Part shown: positions 45,400 through 53,116 of the stretch, in pieces
Position numbering within the stretch: position 1 is the stretch's first letter
Layout: each line of letters begins with the position of its first letter
Assembly (NCBI RefSeq): GCF_007859315.1
Contig: NZ_VOHA01000012.1
Location: 1-64,000 of the forward strand
From: Reyranella sp. CPCC 100927
GTDB taxonomy: Bacteria; Pseudomonadota; Alphaproteobacteria; Reyranellales; Reyranellaceae
Reading direction: 5' to 3'
DNA length: 64,000 nucleotides
Notes under the pieces: model-generated
Database searches by the model: none
Told to the model about the DNA's origin: nothing
The model's input: only the letters and a program-made list of their open reading frames with translations
Program-made: the position numbers and the translations under genes

Positions 45400-46038
45400 C
45401 TAGGTTGTTCTGGTGGCCGCACCCGTCATCGCCGCAAGGAGCTTGTTGGCGGCACGAACGTCGCCCTCGACGACAAGACGCCGGGCCGCGGTCTTGTCGC
45501 CCCGGGTGGCATTGAAGAAATCGCGCAGCGTTCCTTTCAGCGTCGCCGTCGCAGCCGGCGGTGGGCCGTGGCTCGCGGCGATATCGCCACCCCGAGCGTC
45601 GAGCGTGAACGGGGCGCCGTCGACATCGAGCCGATAGGTCGTGCCTTCGACGAGAGTCTTTCCGTCGATGAGCGCTGCGAGCGAGCCGACGAACCACCGG
45701 GGATCGAGAATATCGTCGGTGTCAGGCGCTGTCAGTCGGCGCGCGCCCCATCGGACCAGCGCGTCCACAACCGATCGCAGGTCCCGCCCATCGGCCGTGA
45801 GTTCATACACCGTCGCCGGGGTCGGCTTGGGTGTCCGGCGATGGACCACGATGCCCGCCGCCCGCAGATCCCTCAGGCGGGTGGACAGCACGTTGGTGCC
45901 GATCCCCGGCAGTCCTTCAAGCAGGTCCGAATAGCGCCGCGGTCCGAGCAGAAGTTCCCTGACGACAAGCAGCGCCCAGCGATCGCCAACGACGTCCAGC
46001 GCGCGGGCCACGGAACAGAACTGCTTGTACCGCTTCAT
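45400..46038 (-). CDS. HxlR-family regulator with C-terminal SCP2-like domain
   Basis: 212 residues. Residues 1-100 are the HxlR winged helix (CSVARALDVVGDRWALLVVRELLLGPRRYSDLLEGLPGIGTNVLSTRLRDLRAAGIV). Residues 115-205 look like a sterol-carrier/SCP2-type ligand domain (YRLDVDGAPFTLDARGGDI..ATATLKGTLRDFFNATRGDKTAARRLVVEGDVRAANKLL). The start is the ATG at 46038. Two palindromes lie in the 161-bp divergent region upstream and are the likely operators for itself and the membrane protein. Confidence 0.88.
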   Translation of the reverse strand: MKRYKQFCSVARALDVVGDRWALLVVRELLLGPRRYSDLLEGLPGIGTNVLSTRLRDLRAAGIVVHRRTPKPTPATVYELTADGRDLRSVVDALVRWGARRLTAPDTDDILDPRWFVGSLAALIDGKTLVEGTTYRLDVDGAPFTLDARGGDIAASHGPPPAATATLKGTLRDFFNATRGDKTAARRLVVEGDVRAANKLLAAMTGAATRTT

Positions 46039-46092
46039 GGCTGTACCCTATCAGTTCGTTTTCGTTTTCGATAGTGCCCACTTGCAAAATAG

Positions 46093-46111
46093 AAGTATGA
46101 TGACCATACTT
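46093..46111. promoter_or_regulatory. Operator-like palindrome in HxlR divergent region
   Basis: AAGTATG-ATGAC-CATACTT, perfect 7-base arms with a 5-base centre, 55 bases upstream of the HxlR start codon. AT-rich island in GC-rich DNA. Candidate HxlR site. Confidence 0.55.
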
Positions 46112-46138
46112 GTCAGGCACCAGGGTCAGAGTCGGTCC

Positions 46139-46162
46139 ATATAGGTGTATATGCACCTATAT
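46139..46162. promoter_or_regulatory. Operator-like palindrome before membrane protein
   Basis: ATATAGGTG (46139-46147) mirrored by CACCTATAT (46154-46162), perfect 9-base arms with a 6-base centre TATATG, 37 bases before the GTG start at 46200. A different half-site from the palindrome at 46093, so possibly a second regulator or a second binding mode. Confidence 0.55.
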
Positions 46163-46199
46163 CATCCCCCATCGAAATCGAAGACCGCAGGAGCAGACC

Positions 46200-46901
46200 G
46201 TGAATCCATTGTCGGCAACCGCATCGAAAGCGGTCATGAGCGATCCATCGGGCAACGCGACGACCGGAGCGGCGCAAGATCGAGGCATGGCCCGTGCCGT
46301 CGTCGTCGCGGTCGCCCTCTGGCTTGCGATCACCTGGATCACGGGAACCGCCAATGTCTTTCGCGGATCGCCTTCCGAGCCGCCTCTTGCGCTGCTGGTG
46401 GCGCTGTTGACGCCGCCGCTCGCCTTCGTGATCGCCTATCGTGGATCCCGCCGCTTCCGCTCCTTCGCGCTGTCGATCGATTTGCGTCTGCTGACCGCCC
46501 TGCAGGGCTGGCGGGTGATCGGCGGCATGTTCCTGGTGCTGTTCAGTTTCGAGATGCTGCCCGGCCTGTTCGCCTATCCGGCCGGTGTGGGTGATCTCGC
46601 GGTGGGATTGGCGGCACCATTTGTCGTGCGTGCGATCGCCCGACAGTCGCCGGGATGGCAGCGCCAGGTGCTCTGGCTCAACGTTGCCGGGCTGGTTGAT
46701 TTCGTCGGCGCGATCGGCACCGGCGTACTGACCAGCGCCTCCGCGCTCGGCTTTTTCGCCAGCGCCAGCCCCGGGGCTGACATGGGGGCGTTTCCACTCA
46801 GCCTGATACCGACCTTCGCCGTGCCGCTGTGGATCGTCGTGCACGTTGTGTCGCTGCTGCAGCTCGCGCGGCTGCGTTCTGCTGCAGTCGCCGCTGCCTA
46901 G
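46200..46901 (+). CDS. Six-helix integral membrane protein, unknown
   Basis: 233 residues. After about 35 hydrophilic residues there are roughly six membrane helices (37-57, 68-87, 110-130, 135-150, 165-185, 205-225). Conserved-looking stretches are GWRVIGGMFLVLFSFEMLPGLFAYPAGVGDLAVGLAAPF. The gene starts at a GTG at 46200 after AGGAG. It is divergent from the HxlR gene, which probably regulates it; HxlR proteins often control a divergent oxidoreductase or transporter. Function not recognised. Confidence 0.75.
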   Translation: MNPLSATASKAVMSDPSGNATTGAAQDRGMARAVVVAVALWLAITWITGTANVFRGSPSEPPLALLVALLTPPLAFVIAYRGSRRFRSFALSIDLRLLTALQGWRVIGGMFLVLFSFEMLPGLFAYPAGVGDLAVGLAAPFVVRAIARQSPGWQRQVLWLNVAGLVDFVGAIGTGVLTSASALGFFASASPGADMGAFPLSLIPTFAVPLWIVVHVVSLLQLARLRSAAVAAA

Positions 46902-46955
46902 GCCCGAAGGAACCGACTCCGCGAACGAGAGTCTTCAGTCGAACAGGAGGCCGTG

Positions 46956-47447
46956 ATGTGGCCACGGGCAACAATCCGGGTAAGCGTTGCCGTTCTTGGA
47001 CTGGCAGCGGGCGCGATCAGCGCCGACGGCCCATCACGGGCTGCCGGCCCGTCGGTCTACGGCGTCTGGCTTCTCGAATCGAAGAACGCGCATGTCGAGA
47101 TCTGGTCGTGCGCGGCGCAAGGTCGCGGACCGGTGTGCGGGCGGCTGGCGAAGCTGCTCAATCCCCACGGACCGGACGGCAAGCCCGTGGCCGCGGAGCA
47201 GGCCGTCGATTTCCGCAATCCCGACCCGGCGCAGCGCACTCGTCGATTGCTCGACCTGGTGTTTCTCTATGATTTCAAGCCGACCAGCGACCCCAACATC
47301 TTCGAGGACGGCACCATCTACAGCGCCGAGGATGGCAAGACCTATCGCGCCAACCTGAAGCTTCAGGCCGACGGTACCCTGTTGCTGCGCGGTTATGTCG
47401 GCGTGCCGCTGTTCGGCCGATCACAGACCTGGACGCGCGTACGCTGA
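46956..47447 (+). CDS. DUF2147 family secreted protein, copy 2
   Basis: 163 residues, paralogue of the gene at 44898. Signal peptide about 1-30 (VSVAVLGLAAGAISADGPSRAA). The mature part contains VYGVWLLESKNAHVEIWSCAAQG, GPVCGRLAKLLNPHGPDGKP, FLYDFKPTSDPNIFEDGTIYSAEDGKTYRANLKL and LLRGYVGVPLFGRSQTW. The ATG at 46956 has AGGAGG 5 bases upstream (a GTG at 46953 is less well spaced). It follows the membrane-protein gene by 54 bp on the same strand and may be co-transcribed with it. Confidence 0.85.
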   Translation: MWPRATIRVSVAVLGLAAGAISADGPSRAAGPSVYGVWLLESKNAHVEIWSCAAQGRGPVCGRLAKLLNPHGPDGKPVAAEQAVDFRNPDPAQRTRRLLDLVFLYDFKPTSDPNIFEDGTIYSAEDGKTYRANLKLQADGTLLLRGYVGVPLFGRSQTWTRVR

Positions 47448-47469
47448 GGCGCGATGACCGGCCTGATCG

Positions 47470-47736
47470 TCAGATCATCCCCAATGCCTGCTTGTAAACG
47501 TCGAGCAGCGTTTCCTGCTCGTCACGCTCGGCGCTATCCATCTTCCGCAGTTTGATGAGCGTGCGCATGGTCTTGACGTCGAAGCCGGTGCCCTTGGCTT
47601 CGCTGTAGACGTCGCGGATGTCGGAGCCGATCGCCTTCTTTTCCTCCTCCAGCTTCTCGATTCGCTCGACGAACGACTTCAGCCGATCGGCAGCAATGTT
47701 GGAGGGTTTCTGCTTCATGGGGCTGCCGTCCGGCAT
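47470..47736 (-). CDS. gapR: GapR-type nucleoid-associated protein (DUF2312)
   Basis: 88 residues. RLKSFVERIEKLEEEKKAIGSDIRDVYSEAKGTGFDVKTMRTLIKLRKMDSAERDEQE is a clear DUF2312 sequence, homologous to Caulobacter GapR, which clamps overtwisted DNA ahead of replication and transcription and stimulates topoisomerases. Coiled-coil helix at 17-45 then basic helices. The ATG at 47736 follows GAGGAG, giving a 7-residue extension before MKQKPSN. Essential in Caulobacter. Confidence 0.9.
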   Translation of the reverse strand: MPDGSPMKQKPSNIAADRLKSFVERIEKLEEEKKAIGSDIRDVYSEAKGTGFDVKTMRTLIKLRKMDSAERDEQETLLDVYKQALGMI

Positions 47737-47862
47737 AACGCTCCTCGCCCAACAGGACCACGGGGAGCGCCGACCCTAGGCGCGCAGCCGGTGTCGGTTC
47801 AATGACAGCGTGACGGGAATGATGGGGATAACGGGGGTAAGGCCGCGCTTGGCCGCACCGTT

Positions 47863-47996
47863 GTCATCCCGAGCGCAGCGAAGGATCTTTCAGGGCTGTC
47901 TGGTCGATGTCCGCTGAAAGATTCCTCGCTACGCTCGGAATGACGGAGGGGCTACGCTCGGAATGACGGAGGGGCTGCCCTCGCCATGACGCGGGG
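47863..47996. repeat. Palindromic repeat, family D, with tandem 23-mers
   Basis: GTCATCCCGAGCGCAGCGA and ATCTTTCAG mirror CTGAAAGAT and TCGCTACGCTCGGAATGAC (47863-47944). The end is amplified: a 23-base unit (GCTACGCTCGGAATGACGG then AGGG) occurs twice exactly at 47928-47950 and 47951-47973, then once degenerately to 47996. It lies in the 265-bp gap between gapR and the DUF1244 gene; nothing else is recognised there. Confidence 0.78.
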
Positions 47997-48001
47997 TTGC
48001 C

Positions 48002-48319
48002 TTACCCGTGTTTGTGCTTCTGCTCGGCGGCGGCGAAGCTCTTCTCGAACTGCGCCTTGCCCTCGGCCGAGGCTTCCCTCTGGTATTTCGTCTTCCACTC
48101 GTCGTAGGGCATGCCGTAGACGATCTCGCGCGCCTTGGGATCGGGGATCTCGACGCCCTGCTTGGCGGCCTCTTCGCGATACCACCGCGACAGGCAGTTG
48201 CGGCAGAAGCCGGCGAGATTCATGAGATCCAGGTTCTGCACATCGGTACGTTCGCGCAGATGATCGACCAGCCGGCGAAAAGCGGCGGCCTCGAGCTCGG
48301 TCCGGGTCTTGACGTCCAT
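48002..48319 (-). CDS. DUF1244 family protein
   Basis: 105 residues. MDVKTRTELEAAAFRRLVDHLRERTDVQNLDLMNLAGFCRNCLSRWYREEAAKQG and YGMPYDEWKTKYQ are the DUF1244 core, including the conserved CRNC pair that may bind a metal. Function unknown, frequent in Proteobacteria. The ATG at 48319 follows GAGGAGAGG; the longer frame adds 11 residues. The 204 bp to the MFS gene contain both promoters but no clear boxes. Confidence 0.85.
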   Translation of the reverse strand: MDVKTRTELEAAAFRRLVDHLRERTDVQNLDLMNLAGFCRNCLSRWYREEAAKQGVEIPDPKAREIVYGMPYDEWKTKYQREASAEGKAQFEKSFAAAEQKHKHG

Positions 48320-48523
48320 CACACCTCTCCTCTGTCGGCGCAACGGCCACAACGGATTGATATGTCTGCTTTTTTCTTTCAGTCCAATGAACCTTGAAAG
48401 GGCAGCGTATCGCCTTCTCTTACGCTATGACATGACGATCTTCGCAGCACCTGGGACGTGGTCTCGTCGGCCTTCATATCGGCGGCATGGCATGGATCGG
48501 CAAGGTCGAAAGGGACCCACACG

Positions 48524-49864
48524 ATGACCGCAGGTCATGATCTGGACGTTTCGGCCGTCATCGATCATGGCCGGCTGGGGGCTACCCGGGTTGGCGTCTT
48601 CGTCTTGTGCGCCCTCTGCCTGATCATCGACGGCTTCGCCACCCAGGCCATGAACGCCCTCGCACCGGCGCTGATGGCCGACCTGGCCATGACTCCCACC
48701 ATGGTGGGCACGGTGGCCGTGGCCGGCGCGATGGGCCTGATCGTGGGCGTGCTGCTGTTCAGTCTGTTGGCCGACAAACTGGGGCGGCGGCCTGTGCTGA
48801 TCGGCGTGCTCGCCTTGTCCGCTGTCGGCATGCTGGCAGCCTCGTTCGTGACGAGTGTCGGCCAGCTGTTCCTGGTACGCTTCATCACCGGATTGGCCCT
48901 GGGTGGACTCATGCCGGGTGCTGTCGCCCTGGTCAGCGAATACTGGCCGCGGCGCGTCCGCGCGACCGTCGTCATGATCATATGGTGCGGATTGATCATC
49001 GGGACGTTCCTGGGGTCGACCCTGTCGGCGATCCTCGCCGATGCCTACGGATGGCGCTTTGTCTTCCTGTCCGCCGGTGCCGCCGCAATGGTCGTCGCCG
49101 GACTGATGTTGCTGTTCCTGCCGGAGTCGGTGCAGTTCCTGGTCGCCCAGCGCAAGGACGCCGGCCGAATCCGCGCCTTGCTGCATCGCCTCGATCCGAC
49201 CTTGCCGCTCAGCGACCAGACGCGTTTCGTACTGGCGAACGAGCCGGTCGGCGGCGTACCGGTGGCGCACCTTTTCGACGCCGGCCGTGCGGGCGGAACC
49301 CTGCTGATCTGGCTCGCCCATTTCGCCCTTCTGGCGGTCGCTTATTCCCTGGCCACTTGGCTGCCGTTCGCCCTCAGGAGCGCCGATTTCACCTTCGCCG
49401 CCATCGGCCGTGCGATCGCCATCCTGAACGCCGGCGGCCTTGTCGGCATGCTGGTCCTGGGATGGCTCATCGACCGCGTCGGATTTGCCCGCGTGCTCGC
49501 GCCCGGACTCCTCGTCGCTGCGGTCGCGATCCTGCTGATCGCCCCGGCGATGGCCATGGCGCCGCTGGTGTTCGTCGTGGTCTTCGTGTGCGGGATTTTC
49601 GTCGTCGGTGGACAGGCTGCGCTGACGGCGCTCGCCGCGCGATACTATCCGACGGCCGCGCGCGCCACCGGCATCGGCTGGAGCCAGGGAATCGGCGGAC
49701 GCATCAGCGCAACCCTGGTCCCCATGGTCGGCGGCATGTTGCTGGCCCAGGGCTGGTCGCACAGCGCTCTGTTCTCGGTAACCGCTGCTTGCGCCGTGCT
49801 GGCGGCAATCAGTCTGTTGCTGATCGGGATCGTGGTCGAGGGCAAATCATCGACCCGGCTGTAG
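48524..49864 (+). CDS. MFS transporter, aromatic-acid/H+ symporter type
   Basis: 446 residues, twelve membrane helices. The AAHS signature is seen: LIIDGFATQAMNALAPAL in helix 1 and LADKLGRRPVLIG (GxLaDrxGRrpvl) in loop 2-3, RFITGLALGGLMPGAVALVSEYWPRRVRA in helix 4, and a second repeat LIDRVGFARVLAP. Probably imports an aromatic or other organic acid. The ATG at 48524 was chosen; the frame from 48458 reads through the leader. No catabolic genes adjoin. Confidence 0.88.
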   Translation: MTAGHDLDVSAVIDHGRLGATRVGVFVLCALCLIIDGFATQAMNALAPALMADLAMTPTMVGTVAVAGAMGLIVGVLLFSLLADKLGRRPVLIGVLALSAVGMLAASFVTSVGQLFLVRFITGLALGGLMPGAVALVSEYWPRRVRATVVMIIWCGLIIGTFLGSTLSAILADAYGWRFVFLSAGAAAMVVAGLMLLFLPESVQFLVAQRKDAGRIRALLHRLDPTLPLSDQTRFVLANEPVGGVPVAHLFDAGRAGGTLLIWLAHFALLAVAYSLATWLPFALRSADFTFAAIGRAIAILNAGGLVGMLVLGWLIDRVGFARVLAPGLLVAAVAILLIAPAMAMAPLVFVVVFVCGIFVVGGQAALTALAARYYPTAARATGIGWSQGIGGRISATLVPMVGGMLLAQGWSHSALFSVTAACAVLAAISLLLIGIVVEGKSSTRL

Positions 49865-49885
49865 CCGGCGGCCGTTGGCCACGGA

Positions 49886-49916
49886 TTGATGGTTTGCGCC
49901 GATGCACTAGTATAAT
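49886..49916 (+). promoter_or_regulatory. Sigma70-like promoter of the orphan gene
   Basis: Perfect -10 TATAAT at 49911-49916 and -35-like TTGATG at 49886-49891 with a long 19-base spacer. It is located 51 bases before the ATG at 49968. Such a consensus -10 stands out in this GC-rich window. Confidence 0.55.
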
Positions 49917-49967
49917 GCCTGTATTTCTCGGCTGGGCAGCCAGCTTCGCGCAACGGAACCGCACGCA

Positions 49968-50315
49968 ATGGCCAAGAAGCTCAATCCCCTCAACCTCAAC
50001 GGCCTGCAGCTCAGGACGCTCACCCTGCTGCAGGAGCTGGCGCGCTATCCCGAGATTGCCCTTACCGACGACGCCACCGGCAACGTCACCATCTCTTCCC
50101 TGCCCCAGCCGCACGGCAATCACTTCCATGTCGGTCGCCGCGTGGTGATGAGCAGCGATGCCACCGGCCTGCACAATCCATCGGTTTACATCGCCCTGGC
50201 CCGCAAGGGCCTGGTCGTTCCCAACGGCATGATCGATACACCGACACTGACGGCGGCAGGTGTGGCCTACGATACCGGTTTGCGCGACGTCATCCTGCAC
50301 GGCTCGGATCACTAG
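49968..50315 (+). CDS. Conserved-looking small protein, unknown
   Basis: 115 residues, no signal peptide or membrane span. The N-terminus KKLNPLNLNGLQLRTLTLLQELARYPEIAL suggests a winged-helix-like helical start. The middle has HGNHFHVGRRVVMSSDATGLHNPSVYIALARKGLV, with several histidines (HGNHFHVG) that could bind metal, and the end is LRDVILHGSDH. I do not recognise the family. It has its own near-consensus -10, codon use like neighbouring genes, and overlaps the 3' end of the btuD-like gene by 26 bases. Confidence 0.7.
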   Translation: MAKKLNPLNLNGLQLRTLTLLQELARYPEIALTDDATGNVTISSLPQPHGNHFHVGRRVVMSSDATGLHNPSVYIALARKGLVVPNGMIDTPTLTAAGVAYDTGLRDVILHGSDH

Positions 50316-51096
50316 AACCCGCAAGCGTGGGCCGCGATACCGGTATCGGTAGATCGTGCTGCTCGAACGCCACCAGCGCAAACGTCACGCCGTAGGCTGT
50401 CTTCAGCGCAGCGGGCGTCAGCACGTCCGACGGCGCGCCGAAGCGCAGCGCCTTGCCGCCGGCCAGCAGAAGGAGACGATCGCAGAAGCGTGCTGCCAGC
50501 GCGAGGTCGTGCAAGGCCACGGCCACGGCAACACCGCGATCGGCCTCGGCGCGCAGCGCCGTCATCGCCTCGATCTGATAGGCCGGATCGAGCGCCGCGG
50601 TCGGCTCGTCGACCAGCAGCACGTCCGCTTCCGTGGCGAGCGCACGAGCCAACATCAGACGCGCCCGTTCGCCGGCCGATAACTGGTCGAGCCTTCGGTC
50701 GGCGAACGCCGCCGTACCGGTCCGGGCCATGGCGCGATCGACCGCGCGCGCGTCGGCCGGCGACAAACGGTCGAAGCCGGCGCCGTGCGGCAGGCGTCCC
50801 AGGGTCACCACGTCGCGGCCCGACAACGGCCACTGCGGCTGCGCGACCTGCGGCAGGTGCGCGATGCGCCGCGCTCGCGCCGATGGCGTGAAGGACTGCA
50901 CCCGCGCGCCGTCGAGGTGCACGGTGCCGGCGTCGGGCGTGTCGATGCCGGCCAGGATCCGCAGCAATGTCGATTTGCCGGCGCCGTTGGGGCCGACGAA
51001 CCCTGTGATCGTACCGGCCGCGATCTCAGCGTCGACAGCGTCAAGCACCAGCCTGCGACCCAGTGCCCGCCGCAGGCCCTGCGCGATCAGAGCCAC
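50290..51096 (-). CDS. btuD: Vitamin B12 ABC importer ATPase
   Basis: 268 residues, FecCD/Btu-type ATPase. Walker A is GPNGAGKST, the signature LSAGERARLMLARAL (LSAGE instead of LSGGQ), Walker B VLLVDEPTAALDP, and the H-loop ALHDLALAARFCD. It uses a GTG at 51096, overlapping the btuC-like stop by 10 bases; no ATG is available and the upstream frame runs through btuC. The B12 assignment rests on the cobalamin riboswitch and btuB in the same transcription unit. Confidence 0.9.
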   Translation of the reverse strand: MALIAQGLRRALGRRLVLDAVDAEIAAGTITGFVGPNGAGKSTLLRILAGIDTPDAGTVHLDGARVQSFTPSARARRIAHLPQVAQPQWPLSGRDVVTLGRLPHGAGFDRLSPADARAVDRAMARTGTAAFADRRLDQLSAGERARLMLARALATEADVLLVDEPTAALDPAYQIEAMTALRAEADRGVAVAVALHDLALAARFCDRLLLLAGGKALRFGAPSDVLTPAALKTAYGVTFALVAFEQHDLPIPVSRPTLAGSSDPSRAG

Positions 51097-52100
51097 GACG
51101 TGCCTGCCGCGCCGTTGCTGCGGCGACGCACCGCCAGCCAACCCAGGAACGGTGCCCCCAGCAGCGCCGTCATCACACCCAGCTGCAGTTCCCGTCCCGT
51201 CGGCAGCAAGCGCACAGCGATATCCGCCGCCAGGGTCAGCGCCGCGCCGGCGCCGGCCGACGCGATCAGTGTGGCGCCGGGCCGATAGCCGACGAACGGC
51301 CTGATGGCGTGCGGCGCCATCAGGCCGACGAAGCCGATCACGCCCGATACCGCCACGGCACCACCCACCGCCAGCGCTGTACCGAGTCCGATCCAGCGCG
51401 CCACCGCCGACGGCACGATGCCCAGCGCCAGCGCCGTCTCCTCGCCCAGCGACAAGCCGTCCAGGCGGCGGCGCATCAACAGCAGCGGCACGGCGCCGAG
51501 CGCTACGCACGGCAGCGCGATCGCCACATGATCGAGGCTGCGATCGGCGAGCGAGCCCATCAACCAGAACATCACCTCGTAGAAGGCATAGGGGTTGGGC
51601 GACAGCGCCAGGCCGAACGCAGTGGCGGCGCCGGCCAGCGCATTGATCGCCACGCCGACCAGCAGCAGCGTCGCCACCGTGGCGCCACGACCGGCCCAGG
51701 CGAACAAAGCCGCCGTGCCCAGCAGCGCACCCAGGATCGCGGCGATCGGCAGCGCGCCGGGAAAAAGCCGCACCAGGCCGCTGTAGAACGCGATCACAGC
51801 CCCGAACGCCGCGCAGGCCGAGACACCCAGCACACCGGGTTCCGCCAGCGGATTGCGCAGCAAGCCCTGCATGGCGGCGCCTGCCATGCCCAGCGCGGCA
51901 CCGACCACGGCACCGAGCAGCGCACGGGGCAGCCGGATCTCAAGCAGGATCAGCGCCGGCACGCTGTCGTGTCCCGACAGGATGTCCCGGATCGCCGTGC
52001 CCCAGGGCAGGCCGGCCGGGCCAACCACGATCGAGATCATGGCCAGCGCCGCCACGGGTGCCGCGACCAGCGCCCAGGTCCATCGACGCGACGGCGTCAT
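51087..52100 (-). CDS. btuC: Vitamin B12 ABC importer permease (FecCD family)
   Basis: 337 residues, about ten membrane helices. LEIRLPRALLGAVVGAALGMAGAAMQGLLRNPLAEPGVLGVSACAAFGA is the FecCD opening, followed by FWLMGSLADRS and the coupling loop SLGEETALALGI, then GVIGFVGLMAPHAIRPFVG. The ATG at 52100 overlaps the btuF-like stop as ATGA. It forms with BtuD and BtuF the inner-membrane B12 importer. Confidence 0.92.
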   Translation of the reverse strand: MTPSRRWTWALVAAPVAALAMISIVVGPAGLPWGTAIRDILSGHDSVPALILLEIRLPRALLGAVVGAALGMAGAAMQGLLRNPLAEPGVLGVSACAAFGAVIAFYSGLVRLFPGALPIAAILGALLGTAALFAWAGRGATVATLLLVGVAINALAGAATAFGLALSPNPYAFYEVMFWLMGSLADRSLDHVAIALPCVALGAVPLLLMRRRLDGLSLGEETALALGIVPSAVARWIGLGTALAVGGAVAVSGVIGFVGLMAPHAIRPFVGYRPGATLIASAGAGAALTLAADIAVRLLPTGRELQLGVMTALLGAPFLGWLAVRRRSNGAAGTSWL

Positions 52101-52963
52101 CGGCGGCGCTCGAGCGAACGACGTGCCGCGGCGAGGCGATCCAGCGCCGCCACGTTCTGCGGACCGGCGCACAGCCACAGGCTATGCGGCATCACCAGCG
52201 TTCGCGTTGTGCCAAACGCCTGGCGCGCGGCACGGTGGGTCATCAGGGCTTCAGCCAGCGACGGCCGATCGCTGGCCGGGCTTTCGAGGATCAACAGCTC
52301 GGGCGCCGCGCGCACCAGGGCCTCCAGCGGCAGCGGCTCGAAGGGACCGGCGCTGCGTTCGGCGGCGAGGTTGCGAAAGCCGGCGCGCCGCAGCAGATCG
52401 TCCTGCAACGTGCCGCGGCCGACGGAAAAGCCGTTGGCCTGCCAGACCGCGGCCAGCGGTCGATGCTCGCCATCGGCCGGCGCGGCCCGTCGTTCCTGCA
52501 TCTGCTGCGCCAATGTTGCGCCGGCCTCCGGTCGTCCCAACGCTGTCGCCAGCGACCGCACACGTGCCACGCCGTCGTCGAACGTCGACGCTTCGGGAAA
52601 CTGAGCCAGCCGCACGCCGGCACGCTTCAGCAGGCCGACGACATGGGATGGCGCAAAGGCATCGAGGAACACCAGATCGGGCCGCTGGGCGAGGATCTCC
52701 TCGACACGCACGCGCACGGCGGGCAACGCCTGCGCCGCCTGCCATTGCGCCGACAGGTGGGGATCGTGCGCCATGTCGCTGACGGCGACGACCTGGCCCG
52801 GCGCGGCGAGCGCCAGGACCAGTTGATCCAGGCACAGATTGATCGACACGACCCGTGCCGGCGGCTCGCTGGCGGCGACGGGCGTGGCGAACAAGAGCAC
52901 GAGGAGCGACAGGAGGCACGCCGCTTTCCGTCTCCCGCCAGCGGCAGAAGGTGGCCGTCGCAT
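52097..52963 (-). CDS. btuF: Periplasmic B12-binding protein
   Basis: 288 residues, type III (helical backbone) binding protein. Signal peptide about 1-31 (KAACLLSLLVLLFATPVAAS). The mature part has RVVSINLCLDQLVLALAAPGQVVAVSDMAHDP, RPDLVFLDAFAPSHVVGLLKRAGVRLAQFPEAS and LWLCAGPQNVAALDRLA, as in BtuF/FecB proteins. I list the ATG at 52963 for the compact leader; a GTG at 53029 with a better Shine-Dalgarno (GAGG) would lengthen the N-region by 22 residues. A family-C half repeat separates it from btuB. Confidence 0.85.
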   Translation of the reverse strand: MRRPPSAAGGRRKAACLLSLLVLLFATPVAASEPPARVVSINLCLDQLVLALAAPGQVVAVSDMAHDPHLSAQWQAAQALPAVRVRVEEILAQRPDLVFLDAFAPSHVVGLLKRAGVRLAQFPEASTFDDGVARVRSLATALGRPEAGATLAQQMQERRAAPADGEHRPLAAVWQANGFSVGRGTLQDDLLRRAGFRNLAAERSAGPFEPLPLEALVRAAPELLILESPASDRPSLAEALMTHRAARQAFGTTRTLVMPHSLWLCAGPQNVAALDRLAAARRSLERRR

Positions 52964-53045
52964 CGCGACGGCCGGATGAGGGCTCAAGGACGACGTCTTG
53001 TTCTGCTGTATCGTGTGCCGCTCGATCACATAGACCTCGACCTTG

Positions 53046-53111
53046 ATCCCTCACCCTCCCCTGGCGCGGCGCGCCATGGGCCCATCCCTCTTCCGCTGGC
53101 CGGAGAGGGCC
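53046..53111. repeat. Palindromic repeat, family C, half copy
   Basis: CCCTCACCCTCCCCTGGCGC with GCGCCATGGGCCCATCCCTC, then CTTCCGCTGGCCGGAGAGGG. It matches one half of the element at 26588 and lies between btuB and btuF. Nothing else is recognised in this 153-bp gap. Confidence 0.6.
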
Positions 53112-53116
53112 TGATG

